A stretch of DNA of 64,000 bases from Nocardioides alkalitolerans (GCA_038184435.1 CP116227.1:1517501-1581500); one strand, 5' to 3'; positions 51,049 through 63,548 are shown, counted from the stretch's first letter. A program made the numbers and translations. The notes: generated from the letters alone by a model not told the origin.

Positions 51049-51897
51049 TCAGGACCAGGCTGCGCGGAAGGTGTCGTTGAACCGACGCGCCGCGTCGGCC
51101 AGCGCCCGCGGGTCGGGGCCGGCGGCGAGCACCTCGCGCGAGGAGCTCGGCAGGACGTTCCCGACCTGGTCGCCGAAGATGCGCTGCACGTCCGCCGCCG
51201 TGCCGCCCTGGGCGCCCACGCCGGGGGCGAGCAGCGGACCGTTGATGGCGAGCGACTCCCCCGCCGCGGCGTCGACGCCGGCGATCGTGGCGCCCACGAC
51301 CGCGCCGAACGAGCCGAGCGGCTCGGAACCCACGTTGAGCACCCGGAGCTCGTCCAGCACCTCCGCGGCGACCGAGCGACCCCGGCGCTGCGCGGCCTGC
51401 ACCGTCGCGGCCTCGGGGTTGGAGGTGAGCGCCAGCACGAAGAGCCCCGCCCCGAACCGCTCGGCGGTCTCGACCATGGGGCGCAGCGACCCGAACCCGA
51501 GGAACGGGCTCGCCGTGATCGCGTCGCACGCCAGGGGCGACGACGGGTCGAGGTAGGCGTCGGCGTACGCCTGCGACGTCGAGCCGATGTCGCCCCGCTT
51601 CACGTCGAGCAGCACCAGCGCTCCCCCGGCCCGCAGGTCGGCGACCGTGCGCTCGAGCGTGGCGACGCCCGCGCTGCCGAACCGCTCGAAGAACGCCGAC
51701 TGCGGCTTCACGACGGCGCACGTCCCGCCGAGCGCCTCGGCCGCCGTCCGCGCGAACCGCTCCAGGCCCGCCGGGGTGACGTCCAGCCCCCACGACTCCA
51801 GCAGGCGGGGGTGCGGGTCGATGCCCGCGCACAGCGGACCGCGGTCGGCGACCGCGGCGGCGAGACGGGTCCCGAAGGGAGGGGCAGAGGTCGTCAC
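51049..51897 (-). CDS. pyrF: Orotidine 5'-phosphate decarboxylase (group 2)
   Basis: Last step to UMP. 282 residues; GPLCAGIDPHPRLLESWGLD and LVLLDVKRGDIGSTSQAYADAYL (catalytic Asp-Lys-Asp), and APGVGAQGG. This is the longer PyrF form of actinobacteria and myxobacteria. GTG at 51897 with CAGGAG 7 bases upstream. Last gene of the pyr operon, 64 bp after pyrD. Confidence 0.95.
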   Translation of the reverse strand: MTTSAPPFGTRLAAAVADRGPLCAGIDPHPRLLESWGLDVTPAGLERFARTAAEALGGTCAVVKPQSAFFERFGSAGVATLERTVADLRAGGALVLLDVKRGDIGSTSQAYADAYLDPSSPLACDAITASPFLGFGSLRPMVETAERFGAGLFVLALTSNPEAATVQAAQRRGRSVAAEVLDELRVLNVGSEPLGSFGAVVGATIAGVDAAAGESLAINGPLLAPGVGAQGGTAADVQRIFGDQVGNVLPSSSREVLAAGPDPRALADAARRFNDTFRAAWS

Positions 51898-51961
51898 GGG
51901 CGCTCCTGGGGTTCGGCGGAGGATCTCGGTGGCCGGGGTACGGCGAGGGGTCGGGTCGCGC

Positions 51962-53035
51962 TCAGCGTGCGGCGTCGAACGCGGCGAGCCGTCGGGCGAT
52001 GCGCCGCGGCAGCAGCGGCCCGCCGTAGACGAACGCCGTGTAGAGCTGCACGAGGTCGGCGCCGGCCTGCACCCGCGCGAGGGCCTCCGCGGGGGTGTCG
52101 ACGCCCCCGACGGAGATGAGCGCCGGACCGTCGAGCCGCTCGCGGAGCAGCCGCAGCACCTCGCGGGAACGGGCGGCCACCGGCACCCCGGAGATCCCGC
52201 CGGCCCCGAGTGCCTCGACCTCGGCCGCGGGCGTGCGCAGGCCGTCACGGCGGACGGTCGTGTTGGTCGCGATGACCCCGTCGAGCCCCTGGGCCATGGC
52301 GAGGTCGGCGACCGCGAGCACGTCCTCGTCGGCGAGGTCGGGCGCGATCTTCACGACGAGCGGCACCCGACGGTCCGGGCTCGCGGTGTCCGCCGTGCGC
52401 CGCACGTGCTCCAGCAGGGGCGCGAGCCGCTCGACGGCCTGGAGGCTGCGCAGTCCCGGCGTGTTCGGGGAGGAGACGTTGACGACCAGGTAGTCGGCGT
52501 ACGGCGCGAGGAGGCGCGTCGAGGATCCGTAGTCGGCCAGCACCGCCGCCTCGTCGTCCTCCGGGACGATCTTCGACTTGCCGACGTTGACGCCCAGGAC
52601 CAGCTCGGGCCGCCGGCCCGCCCGGTCGAGCTTCTCGGCCCGCACGGCCAGCCGCTGCGCCACCGCCGCGGCACCGTCGTTGTTGAAGCCCATCCGGTTG
52701 AGGATCGCGCGGTCCTCGGTCAGCCGGAACAGCCGCGGGGTGGGGTTGCCCGGCTGGGCGAGCGCCGTGACCGTCCCGATCTCCACGTGGCCGAAGCCCA
52801 GCGCACCGAGGGCGTCGATGCCGACGGCGTTCTTGTCGAAGCCGGCGGCGAGGCCGAAGCGGTGCGGGAAGCGCAGCCCCATCACCTCGACGGCGCCCGC
52901 CCCCGCGCGCGGCGCGACGTGGGCCGCGCGCAGGGCGGGACCGGCAGCCCGGATCGCCCGGAACGACGCGTGGTGCACGCGCTCCGGGTCGGTGCGGGTC
53001 AGGACCTTGTCGAAGAGCAGGTCGTAGGTGCCCAC
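51962..53035 (-). CDS. pyrD: Dihydroorotate dehydrogenase (quinone), class 2
   Basis: Membrane-associated flavoenzyme passing electrons to quinone. 357 residues, with the N-terminal amphipathic helix pair (LLFDKVLTRTDPERVHHASF) of class 2. FGLAAGFDKNAVGIDAL, GVNVGKSK, VVNVSSPNTPGLRSLQ (catalytic Ser) and SVGGVDTPAEA (FMN phosphate) are all visible. 9 bp after carB. Confidence 0.96.
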   Translation of the reverse strand: MGTYDLLFDKVLTRTDPERVHHASFRAIRAAGPALRAAHVAPRAGAGAVEVMGLRFPHRFGLAAGFDKNAVGIDALGALGFGHVEIGTVTALAQPGNPTPRLFRLTEDRAILNRMGFNNDGAAAVAQRLAVRAEKLDRAGRRPELVLGVNVGKSKIVPEDDEAAVLADYGSSTRLLAPYADYLVVNVSSPNTPGLRSLQAVERLAPLLEHVRRTADTASPDRRVPLVVKIAPDLADEDVLAVADLAMAQGLDGVIATNTTVRRDGLRTPAAEVEALGAGGISGVPVAARSREVLRLLRERLDGPALISVGGVDTPAEALARVQAGADLVQLYTAFVYGGPLLPRRIARRLAAFDAAR

Positions 53036-53044
53036 GGCGCGCCC

Positions 53045-56509
<3,465 letters not shown>

Positions 56510-56512
56510 GGT

Positions 56513-57649
56513 TCAGGCCCTCCGGTCGTTCATGAGGTCGAGGAAACGGTCGAACAGGTACGCCGCGTCGTGCGGCCCGGCGGCGGCCTCCGGGTGGTAC
56601 TGCACCGAGAAGCTCTTGAGCGCCCCGCCCTCGCCGTCGCGCAGCTCGAGGCCCTCGACCACGTCGTCGTTGAGGCAGACGTGGCTGACGCTCGCCGCGC
56701 CGTACGGGGTCGCGGTCGTGCCCTCGAGCGGGGCGTCGACGGCGAAGCCGTGGTTGTGCGCCGTCACCTCGACCTTGCCGGTCGTGCGGTCCATGACGGG
56801 CTGGTTGATGCCGCGGTGGCCGTACTTCAGCTTGTAGGTGCCGAAGCCGAGCGCCCGCCCGAACAGCTGGTTGCCGAAGCAGATCCCGAAGTACGGCAGG
56901 TCGCGGCCGAGCGCCTCCTGCAGCAGCGCCACCTGGTCGGTGGTGGCCGCCGGGTCGCCGGGGCCGTTGGAGAAGAACAGCCCGTCGGGCCCGTCCTCAC
57001 CCACCGCCAGCACGTCGTCGATGGACGCGGTCGCCGGCAGCACGTGCACCTCGATGCCGCGCTCGCTCATCATGCGCGGCGTGTTGGCCTTGATGCCGAG
57101 GTCGACCGCCGCGACGGTGAACCGCTTCTCGCCGACCGCGGGCACGACGTACGCCGCCGTGGTCGTGACCTCGTCGGAGAGCTCGGTGCCCGCCATCTCG
57201 CCCGACGCGCGGACGCGCTCGAGGAGGCGGGCCGGGTCGGTCTCCGTCGTCGAGATGCCGACGCGCATGGCGCCGCGCTCGCGCAGGTGCCGGGTGAGGG
57301 CGCGCGTGTCGACGCCGGAGATCCCGACGACGCCCTGGTCGCGCAGCTCGTCGTCGAGCGTGCGCGTGCTGCGCCAGCTCGACGACACGCGGGCGGGGTC
57401 GCGCACGACGTAGCCGGCGACCCAGATGCGGGCCGACTCCCGGTCCTCGTCGTTCATGCCCGTGTTGCCGACGTGCGGGGCGGTCATGACGACGACCTGG
57501 CGGTGGTAGGAGGGGTCGGTGAGGGTCTCCTGGTAGCCGGTCATGCCGGTGGAGAAGACCGCCTCGCCGAAGGTCTCCCCGGTCGCGCCGTAGGCCTCGC
57601 CGTGGAACGTGCGTCCGTCCTCGAGGACGAGCAGGGCGGGGGTGCTCAT
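56513..57649 (-). CDS. carA: Carbamoyl phosphate synthase small chain
   Basis: Glutamine amidotransferase that passes ammonia to CarB. 378 residues: N-terminal domain (ALLVLEDGRTFHGEAYG, FSTGMTGYQETLTDPSY) and class I GATase with FGICFGNQLFGRALG (catalytic Cys) and SFSVQYHPEAAAGP (His/Glu). GICFGNQ instead of GICLGHQ is usual in actinobacteria. Overlaps pyrC by 4 bp (ATGA). Confidence 0.97.
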   Translation of the reverse strand: MSTPALLVLEDGRTFHGEAYGATGETFGEAVFSTGMTGYQETLTDPSYHRQVVVMTAPHVGNTGMNDEDRESARIWVAGYVVRDPARVSSSWRSTRTLDDELRDQGVVGISGVDTRALTRHLRERGAMRVGISTTETDPARLLERVRASGEMAGTELSDEVTTTAAYVVPAVGEKRFTVAAVDLGIKANTPRMMSERGIEVHVLPATASIDDVLAVGEDGPDGLFFSNGPGDPAATTDQVALLQEALGRDLPYFGICFGNQLFGRALGFGTYKLKYGHRGINQPVMDRTTGKVEVTAHNHGFAVDAPLEGTTATPYGAASVSHVCLNDDVVEGLELRDGEGGALKSFSVQYHPEAAAGPHDAAYLFDRFLDLMNDRRA

Positions 57650-58995
57650 GTGAGGCTTCCTTCCGTGGTGGCGCCGATCTCGACGAGCTGTCCGTCCAGC
57701 ACGGTGGGGGTGCCGCGCAGGAACGTCGCGCGGACCGCCGCGGAGAGCGTGCGGCCGTGCCAGGGGTTGTTGCGGGAGAGCGACGCCGAGTCGTCGCGGT
57801 CGACCACGACCGAGGCGGCCGGGTCGACGAGGGTGAGGTTGGCGGGCTCGCCCACGGCGACGGGGCGGCCGTGGCCCTGGTCGCCGCGGCCGGCGAGCCC
57901 GGCGATCTCCGCCGGACGCGTCGACATGACCCGGGCGACGTCGCCCCAGCCCATCCGACCCGACTCGACCATCACCGTGGCGACGACCCCGAGGGCGGTC
58001 TCCAGGCCGAGCATGCCGAAGGCGGCGTCGACGAATGCGTGCTCCTTGTCGTGCCGCGCGTGGGGCGCGTGGTCGGTGGCGACCGCGTCGATCGTGCCGT
58101 CGGCGAGCGCGTCGCGCAGCGCCTCGACGTCCTCCGCGGGGCGCAGCGGCGGGTTGACCTTGAAGGTCGGGTCGTAGCCTCCGAGCAGGTCGGTGGTCAG
58201 CAGCAGGTGGTGCGGCGTGACCTCGGCCGTGACCTGGATGCCCAGGCTCTTCGCCCAGCGCAGCACCTCGACGGTGCCGGCCGTCGAGGCGTGGGCGACG
58301 TGCACCCGGCTGCCCGTGTGGCGGGCGAGCATGACGTCGCGGGCGACGATGACCTCCTCCGCGACGCCCGGCCAGCCCGGCAGCCCGAGGCGGCCCGACA
58401 GCTCCCCCTCGTGGCAGCAGGCGGTCGCGCCGGCGAGCGTGGGCTCCTGGGCGTGCTGGGAGACGACGCCGCCGAAGGCCTTGACATACTCCAGCGCCCG
58501 GCGCATGACCCGCGCGTCGGCGACGCACTTCCCGTCGTCGGAGAAGACCCGGACCCCGGCGCGGCTGCGGGCCATGAGCCCCAGCTCGGCGAGCTCCTCG
58601 CCGCGCAGGCCCTTGGTGACGGCCCCGACCGGCTGCACGTCGACGATCCCGGCAGCGCGACCCAGCGAGTGGACGCGCTCGGCGGCCTCGGCCGTGTCGG
58701 TCACGGGGCTGGTGTTGGCCATGGCGAGCACGGCCGTGTAGCCGCCGCGTGCCGCGGCCGCGGAACCGGTGCGCACCGTCTCCGCGTCCTCGCGGCCCGG
58801 CTCCCGAAGGTGGGTGTGGAGGTCGACGAGGCCCGGGAGCAGCACGAGGCCGTCGGCCTCGACCACCCGCGCGTCGGAGGGGGCGTCGACGCGCGCCGTA
58901 CCGAGCTCGGCGATGACGCCGTCGACCAGCAGGACGTCGGCGGTCTGCTCGCCCAGGAGCGACGCGCCCCTGACGAGGACTGGCTGGTGGGTCAT
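57646..58995 (-). CDS. pyrC: Dihydroorotase, class I
   Basis: Cyclises carbamoyl aspartate. 449 residues; zinc site PGLVDLHTHLREPGREDAET, a second His in the VSQHAQE region, HVAHASTAGT and DAVATDHAPHARHDKE. Overlaps both carA and pyrB by 4 bp (ATGA). Confidence 0.96.
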   Translation of the reverse strand: MTHQPVLVRGASLLGEQTADVLLVDGVIAELGTARVDAPSDARVVEADGLVLLPGLVDLHTHLREPGREDAETVRTGSAAAARGGYTAVLAMANTSPVTDTAEAAERVHSLGRAAGIVDVQPVGAVTKGLRGEELAELGLMARSRAGVRVFSDDGKCVADARVMRRALEYVKAFGGVVSQHAQEPTLAGATACCHEGELSGRLGLPGWPGVAEEVIVARDVMLARHTGSRVHVAHASTAGTVEVLRWAKSLGIQVTAEVTPHHLLLTTDLLGGYDPTFKVNPPLRPAEDVEALRDALADGTIDAVATDHAPHARHDKEHAFVDAAFGMLGLETALGVVATVMVESGRMGWGDVARVMSTRPAEIAGLAGRGDQGHGRPVAVGEPANLTLVDPAASVVVDRDDSASLSRNNPWHGRTLSAAVRATFLRGTPTVLDGQLVEIGATTEGSLT

Positions 58996-59942
58996 GCGGT
59001 TCCCTCCCCGGCGAGCAGGTGGTAGAGCACGGACATGCGGACCGCGACGCCCGCGGAGACCTGCTCGAGGATGAGCGACTGCGCCGCGTCGGCGGCGTCG
59101 GCGGCGATCTCGAGGCCGCGGTTCATCGGGCCGGGGTGACAGATCGGCACCTCGGGCCCGAGCACGCGCAGGCGGTCGCGGGTGAGGCCGTAGCCGACCG
59201 TGTACTCCCGGCTCGTCGGGAAGAACCCGCCGCTCATCCGCTCCTTCTGGACGCGCAGCATCATCACGGCGTCGGCCGTGGGGAGCACCTCGTCGAGGTC
59301 GTACGACGTGGCGAACCCCGCGCTCGAGCTCCAGCTCGCGATGCCCGCGGGCATGAGCGTCGGCGGCGCCACCACGGTCACCCGGGCGCCGAGCCGGGTC
59401 AGCGTGATGACGTTGCTGCGAAAGACCCGGCTGTGGGTGAGGTCGCCGACGAGCACGACGTGGCGGCCCTCCAGGCTGCCGAGCCGGTCGCCCTCGCCGA
59501 AGTGGCGGGACAGCGCGTAGGCGTCGAGCAGGGCCTGCGTCGGGTGCTCGTGGGTGCCGTCCCCGGCGTTGACCACGGCGGCGTCGATCCACTGGGAGAC
59601 CTGCTGGGCCGCACCGCTCGCGCCGTGGCGCATGACGACCGCGTCGACGCCCATCGAGGCGATGGTGAGGACGGTGTCGCGCAGGCTCTCGCCCTTCGAG
59701 GCGGACGAGCCCTTGCCCGTGATGTTGATGGTGTCCGCGGAGAGCCACTTGCCGGCGATCTCGAAGCTCGACCGCGTGCGGGTGGAGTCCTCGAAGAACA
59801 GGTTGATGATCGTGCGGCCGCGGAGGGCCGGCAGCTTCTTCACCTCGCGCCGCTGCACGTCGTGCATCTCGGCGGCGGTGGCGAAGAGGGTGGCCATGTC
59901 GTCGGCCGTCAGGTCGTCCGACGAGAGCAGGTGCTTCTTCAC
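58992..59942 (-). CDS. pyrB: Aspartate carbamoyltransferase catalytic chain
   Basis: Commits carbamoyl phosphate to pyrimidines. 316 residues with intact FFEDSTRTRSSFE loop, GDGTHEHPTQALLD and HPGPMNRGLEI. No pyrI in the window. The GTG start overlaps the pyrR stop (GTGA). Confidence 0.97.
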   Translation of the reverse strand: MKKHLLSSDDLTADDMATLFATAAEMHDVQRREVKKLPALRGRTIINLFFEDSTRTRSSFEIAGKWLSADTINITGKGSSASKGESLRDTVLTIASMGVDAVVMRHGASGAAQQVSQWIDAAVVNAGDGTHEHPTQALLDAYALSRHFGEGDRLGSLEGRHVVLVGDLTHSRVFRSNVITLTRLGARVTVVAPPTLMPAGIASWSSSAGFATSYDLDEVLPTADAVMMLRVQKERMSGGFFPTSREYTVGYGLTRDRLRVLGPEVPICHPGPMNRGLEIAADAADAAQSLILEQVSAGVAVRMSVLYHLLAGEGTA

Positions 59943-60538
59943 CGGGCCACCTCCTCGGCCGGGCGGGCGGCGTCCGGGCTGTCCGCGATGCGCACGACGT
60001 CGAGGCCGTCGGTCTCCTCGAGGCGCACCATGACGCGCTCGCTGCGGGCGCTCGGCAGGTTCTTGCCCACGTGGTCGGCGCGGATCGGCAGCTCGCGGTG
60101 GCCGCGGTCGACCAGCACCGCGAGGCGCACGACAGCGGGCCGGCCGATGTCGGCGAGCGCGTCGAGCGCCGCCCGCACGGTGCGACCCGAGTAGAGGACG
60201 TCGTCGACGAGCACGACGGTCTTGCCGTCGATGCCACCCGCGGGGATCGCCGTGGGCTGCGGTGCGCGGGCCGGGTGCCGGCGCAGGTCGTCGCGGTAGA
60301 GCGTGATGTCGAGGGCTCCGACGGGGATCGACACACCCTCCGTCTCGGCGATCCGGGCCGCGATGCGCTGGGCGAGGCCCACGCCGCGGGTCGGGACGCC
60401 GAGGAGGACGAGGCCCTCGTGGCCCTTGTTCCGCTCGAGGATCTCGTGGGAGATGCGGGTCAGCGCCCGGGCGATGTCACGGGCGTCGAGGACGGTGCGG
60501 CCGGGTGGGCCGACTGCGGGCTCAGTCGTCGCAGGCAT
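59939..60538 (-). CDS. pyrR: PyrR regulator / uracil phosphoribosyltransferase
   Basis: Binds pyr mRNA when UMP/UTP is high and also has uracil phosphoribosyltransferase activity. 199 residues; PRPP loop TVVLVDDVLYSGRTVRAALD, VPTRGVGLAQR and a C-terminal PIRADHVGKNLPSA. First gene of the operon, with its RNA target in its own leader (60549-60573). Confidence 0.96.
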   Translation of the reverse strand: MPATTEPAVGPPGRTVLDARDIARALTRISHEILERNKGHEGLVLLGVPTRGVGLAQRIAARIAETEGVSIPVGALDITLYRDDLRRHPARAPQPTAIPAGGIDGKTVVLVDDVLYSGRTVRAALDALADIGRPAVVRLAVLVDRGHRELPIRADHVGKNLPSARSERVMVRLEETDGLDVVRIADSPDAARPAEEVAR

Positions 60539-60548
60539 GCCTGCAGAG

Positions 60549-60573
60549 ACCTCCTTCTCCGCCTCACGGGACG
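60549..60573 (-). promoter_or_regulatory. pyrR: PyrR-binding sequence and Shine-Dalgarno in the pyr leader
   Basis: On the minus strand TCCCGTGAGGC (60571-60561) matches the PyrR consensus UCCNGNGAGGY exactly, lies in the loop of a small CCG/CGG stem, and is followed 5 bases later by the Shine-Dalgarno AAGGAGGT (60556-60549), 10 bases before the pyrR start. As shown for mycobacteria, PyrR bound here would block ribosome access to the operon. No terminator is seen, so control should be at translation. Confidence 0.8.
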
Positions 60574-60698
60574 GCTCGTTAAAGGATGTCGAACGGGCGG
60601 GACTCTAGCAGCAGCCCGACCCTCCTGCGACGTGTGCCGCGGGCGGTGCTCGTCACGTGGACGCCCGCCCGCGGCGTACCTTCCCGGGTCTCCCGGGC

Positions 60699-61709
60699 TC
60701 AGGCCGTCGTGACCTGCACGAGCACCTTGCCGACGGTCCTGTCCTCGACGGCGTCGTGGGCCGCGGCGAGCTCCTCGAGCCGGAAGTGGTGCAGCGGGAG
60801 GCCCGCGTCCTCGCCCACCCGGAGGGCGCCGGCGGCGACCGCGGCGGTGACGTCCTCCGCGCCGGCCCGCAGGAGCACCGGCGCGACCTGGTAGAGGAAG
60901 ACGCCCTGCAGGCGGAGGTTCTTCGCGAACGCCTGGCGCACGGGCAGGGTGACCTCGTCGCCGCCGTCGTTGGCGTAGTAGGCCACCGTGCCGTGGTTGC
61001 GCACGACGGCGAGGTCGATGCCGATGTTGGTGGCCGGGGCGACCTCGACGACGAGGTCGACGCCGTCGGGGGCGATCGCGCGGACCGCGGCGACGACGTC
61101 CTCCGTGCGGTAGTCGACGACGTGGTGGGCGCCGGCCGCGCGCGCCAGGGCGGCCTTCGCCGGGCTGCTCACGGTCGTGACCACCGTCGCGCCCGACCAG
61201 ACGGCGAGCTGGATCGCGGCGTTGCCCACCGCACCGGCGCCGCCGGCGACGAGGACCGTCGTGCCCGCGAGGGTGCCGGGGGCGAGGCGGGGAACGTCGC
61301 CGGAGGTCAGGGCACGGTGCGCGGTGAGGGCGGGGACCCCGAGGCTCGCGCCCAGGTCGAAGGACGCGCCGTCGGGCAGCGGCACGACGCGGTCCGCCGC
61401 CTGCACGGTCAGCTCGGCCGCCGCGCCGATGCCCTTCTCGTGCTGCGCCAGGTAGAGCCAGACCCGGTCGCCGACCGCCAGGTGGTCGACACCCTCCCCG
61501 ACCGCGTCGACGACCCCGGCGCCGTCCTGGCCGGGGGCGACCTCGGGGTGCGTCGGCCCCATGACCGCGCGGAACTTCCAGTCGGTGGGGTTGACGCCCG
61601 CGGTCACGACGCGGACGCGCACCTCGCCCGGACCGGGCTCGGGGGCGTCGCGCTCGACGACGCGCAGGACGGAGGAGGGACCGGTCTCGGTGTAGACGAC
61701 TGCTCGCAT
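60699..61709 (-). CDS. Zinc-independent quinone-oxidoreductase-like dehydrogenase (MDR family)
   Basis: 336 residues, medium-chain reductase fold: GroES-like N-terminus (GEVRVRVVTAGVNPTDWKFRAVMG, QDGAGVVDAVGEGV) and Rossmann domain (TVLVAGGAGAVGNAAIQLA, nucleotide motif GAGAVG). The structural-zinc cysteines are absent, as in NADPH:quinone reductases. Substrate unknown. ATG at 61709. Convergent with nothing; upstream lies repeat copy 2. Confidence 0.88.
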   Translation of the reverse strand: MRAVVYTETGPSSVLRVVERDAPEPGPGEVRVRVVTAGVNPTDWKFRAVMGPTHPEVAPGQDGAGVVDAVGEGVDHLAVGDRVWLYLAQHEKGIGAAAELTVQAADRVVPLPDGASFDLGASLGVPALTAHRALTSGDVPRLAPGTLAGTTVLVAGGAGAVGNAAIQLAVWSGATVVTTVSSPAKAALARAAGAHHVVDYRTEDVVAAVRAIAPDGVDLVVEVAPATNIGIDLAVVRNHGTVAYYANDGGDEVTLPVRQAFAKNLRLQGVFLYQVAPVLLRAGAEDVTAAVAAGALRVGEDAGLPLHHFRLEELAAAHDAVEDRTVGKVLVQVTTA

Positions 61710-61755
61710 GGTGGGGCAACCCGGCGGGCGGGGGTGGTGTTCCCGGGGCGGTCGG

Positions 61756-61820
61756 TTCCCCGGCTGACCGGGGAACACTCCGCTTCGACCATCAACGTTG
61801 ATGGTCAAAGCGGTCGGTTC
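61756..61820. repeat. Palindromic dispersed repeat, copy 2
   Basis: Matches 9976-10040 at 61 of 65 bases: TTCCCCGG-loop-CCGGGGAA (61756-61775), then GACCATCAA-CG-TTGATGGTC (61787-61806) and AAAGCGGTCGGTTC. The distal TTCCCCGG palindrome present in copy 1 is missing here; the sequence diverges at 61821. Lies upstream of the quinone-oxidoreductase gene. Confidence 0.85.
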
Positions 61821-61924
61821 GGTGCAGACGACGGACGAACTGTGCTCCGCTGGGCTGGTCGGTGGGTCCGCGAGGCTGTGGATCGAGGTGGTCTCGGTCG
61901 CCCCGGATCGCCCCTGGGCAAGGA

Positions 61925-61980
61925 GAACGCGGACCGGCGTGCGCGACACGCCGAGGCGCAGGAGAGTCCGGTCCGCGTTC
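61925..61980. repeat. 13-bp inverted repeat
   Basis: GAACGCGGACCGG (61925-61937) and CCGGTCCGCGTTC (61968-61980) are perfect arms 30 bases apart; the spacer contains a GCGTG/CACGC stem at its start. Together they form a branched hairpin in the non-coding region. Confidence 0.75.
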
Positions 61981-62138
61981 TGTTCCTCCGGAACCGGCCT
62001 CCCCGAGCCCGAGCCCCGAGCCGAGCTCCCAGCCGAGCCCCGACGAAGCCCCGACAGAGCCCCACGACTGTGCGGCTGGGGCACCCCGGATCGCGCCCGA
62101 CCCGCACCAGCTGCACCTTCCGTGGGCCGGCCTGCGCC

Positions 62139-63431
62139 TCAGAGCGCCTCCGCCATCCCCGCGCAGGCGCGCAGCCAGGCCCGCTGGGTCGCGACGGACA
62201 GCCGCGCGTAGGGCACCACCGACCCCGACACGAGCACCGGGTCGTAGGGCACCCGGTAGACGGCGCGGGTGCGCTGCTCGTAGACCCCCACCAGGTCGGA
62301 CGCCAGCTGCTCGTCGACCTTCGGGGACGGGTCGGAGAGCACGGTGACGGTGCGGCGCTGGAGGTCGGCGTACCCCGCGTCGGCCAGCGCGTCGAGCATC
62401 CACAGGCCGCTGTAGCCCGTGTCCTCGCGGACCGTGCTCGTGACGACGAGCAGGTCCGCCGCGTGGGCCGCGGCCAGCCAGTTCTCGGCGCGCAGGTTGT
62501 TGCCGGTGTCGACGATGACGAGCCGGTAGAACCGCTGCAGCAGCGCGTGCACCGAACGGAAGTCGTCGGCGCGGATCGTGCCGCTGACGTCGGGCCGCTC
62601 GTCGGAGGCGAGCACGTCGAAGTGGGCGTCGCCCTGCGAGCGCACGAAGGCGCCGAGGTCGCCGATGCGCGACTGGTAGACGTCGTTGAACTTCTCCAGG
62701 TCCTCGAGCAGCTCCCGCGTCGTGTTGCGGTGCTCGCCTCGCACGCCGCGGATGCCGAGCGTGCCGCGGGTCTCGTTGTTGTCCCAAGCGACGACGCCGC
62801 CTCCGCGGACGGTGCCGAAGGTGTAGCCCGCCATCAGCACGCCCGTCGTCTTCGCCGCGCCGCCTTTCGGGTTGAGGAAGACGATGGTGCGCGGCCCGTC
62901 GAGGTCGCGCTGGACCGCGCGTCGCTGCAGCTCGTGCTCGTGCTCCGCGCGCCCCATCGCCACCTTCATCGCTCCCCCGCTCCAGCGGTTGAGCCGACCG
63001 CGCCAGCCCCACGACGCGGGCCCGAACGGCTCCTCGCCCACGCGGCGGTCGAGGAAGTCGGTGGCGGTCATGAACCGCGGCACGCTCGGCTCCGCAGGAG
63101 CACCGGGAGCACCGGGACCGACCGGCGCGCCGGCCGGACGCACCGCGGGCGGCCCGGTCTCCGGGCGGGGCGGGAGGGCGCCGTACGCCGCGGGCTGGGC
63201 CGGCAGCGCCACGTCGGCCCGGCGGCGGCCGCCGCCGGCGGACGGGACCGGCGGCACAGCGGGCACGGGCGGGACGACCCGCGTGTCGTCGTCGCCCGCC
63301 CATCCGGGGGCCGCGGCGCGGCGCTGGTCCTGCTGCGCCGCGTAGGCCTCGAGCTCGTCCGTCGTGTAGAGCCGCTCACTGGTCGAGTCGGGCAGCGGGC
63401 CGACACCGGGGTGGTCGGGGGGCACGTTCAC
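62139..63431 (-). CDS. ParA/MinD-like ATPase with long disordered N-terminus
   Basis: 430 residues. The first 120 are Pro/Ala/Gly-rich and probably disordered; a basic linker (about 145-185) precedes the ATPase. Deviant Walker A IVFLNPKGGAAKTTGVLMA, WDNNETRGTLGIR, and Walker B RLVIVDTGNNLRAENW. Matches the actinobacterial MinD/ParA-like proteins seen near type VII secretion or cell-surface functions, not the chromosomal parA. GTG at 63431 with GGAGG 7 bases upstream. Partner and role unknown. Confidence 0.85.
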   Translation of the reverse strand: MNVPPDHPGVGPLPDSTSERLYTTDELEAYAAQQDQRRAAAPGWAGDDDTRVVPPVPAVPPVPSAGGGRRRADVALPAQPAAYGALPPRPETGPPAVRPAGAPVGPGAPGAPAEPSVPRFMTATDFLDRRVGEEPFGPASWGWRGRLNRWSGGAMKVAMGRAEHEHELQRRAVQRDLDGPRTIVFLNPKGGAAKTTGVLMAGYTFGTVRGGGVVAWDNNETRGTLGIRGVRGEHRNTTRELLEDLEKFNDVYQSRIGDLGAFVRSQGDAHFDVLASDERPDVSGTIRADDFRSVHALLQRFYRLVIVDTGNNLRAENWLAAAHAADLLVVTSTVREDTGYSGLWMLDALADAGYADLQRRTVTVLSDPSPKVDEQLASDLVGVYEQRTRAVYRVPYDPVLVSGSVVPYARLSVATQRAWLRACAGMAEAL

Positions 63432-63548
63432 CGAGAGGCCTCCGAGACGGGACGGGGACAGGACCGACCCCGACCGGGACGACCGCGGGCGGGGCACGGC
63501 CTGCGCCGTTACCCCGCCCGCGAGCGTGACAAACCCTGCTGTGACCCG

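Larger units (their letters stand above)
61710..62138. other. Palindrome-rich non-coding stretch (429 bp)
   Basis: No credible gene. It holds dispersed repeat copy 2 (61756-61820), the 13-bp inverted repeat at 61925-61980, a small GTTCC-TCC-GGAAC palindrome just after it, and a run of degenerate GAGCCC/GAGCTC repeats around 62005-62070. Any promoter for the quinone-oxidoreductase gene must lie near its start, partly inside the repeat. Confidence 0.7.
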
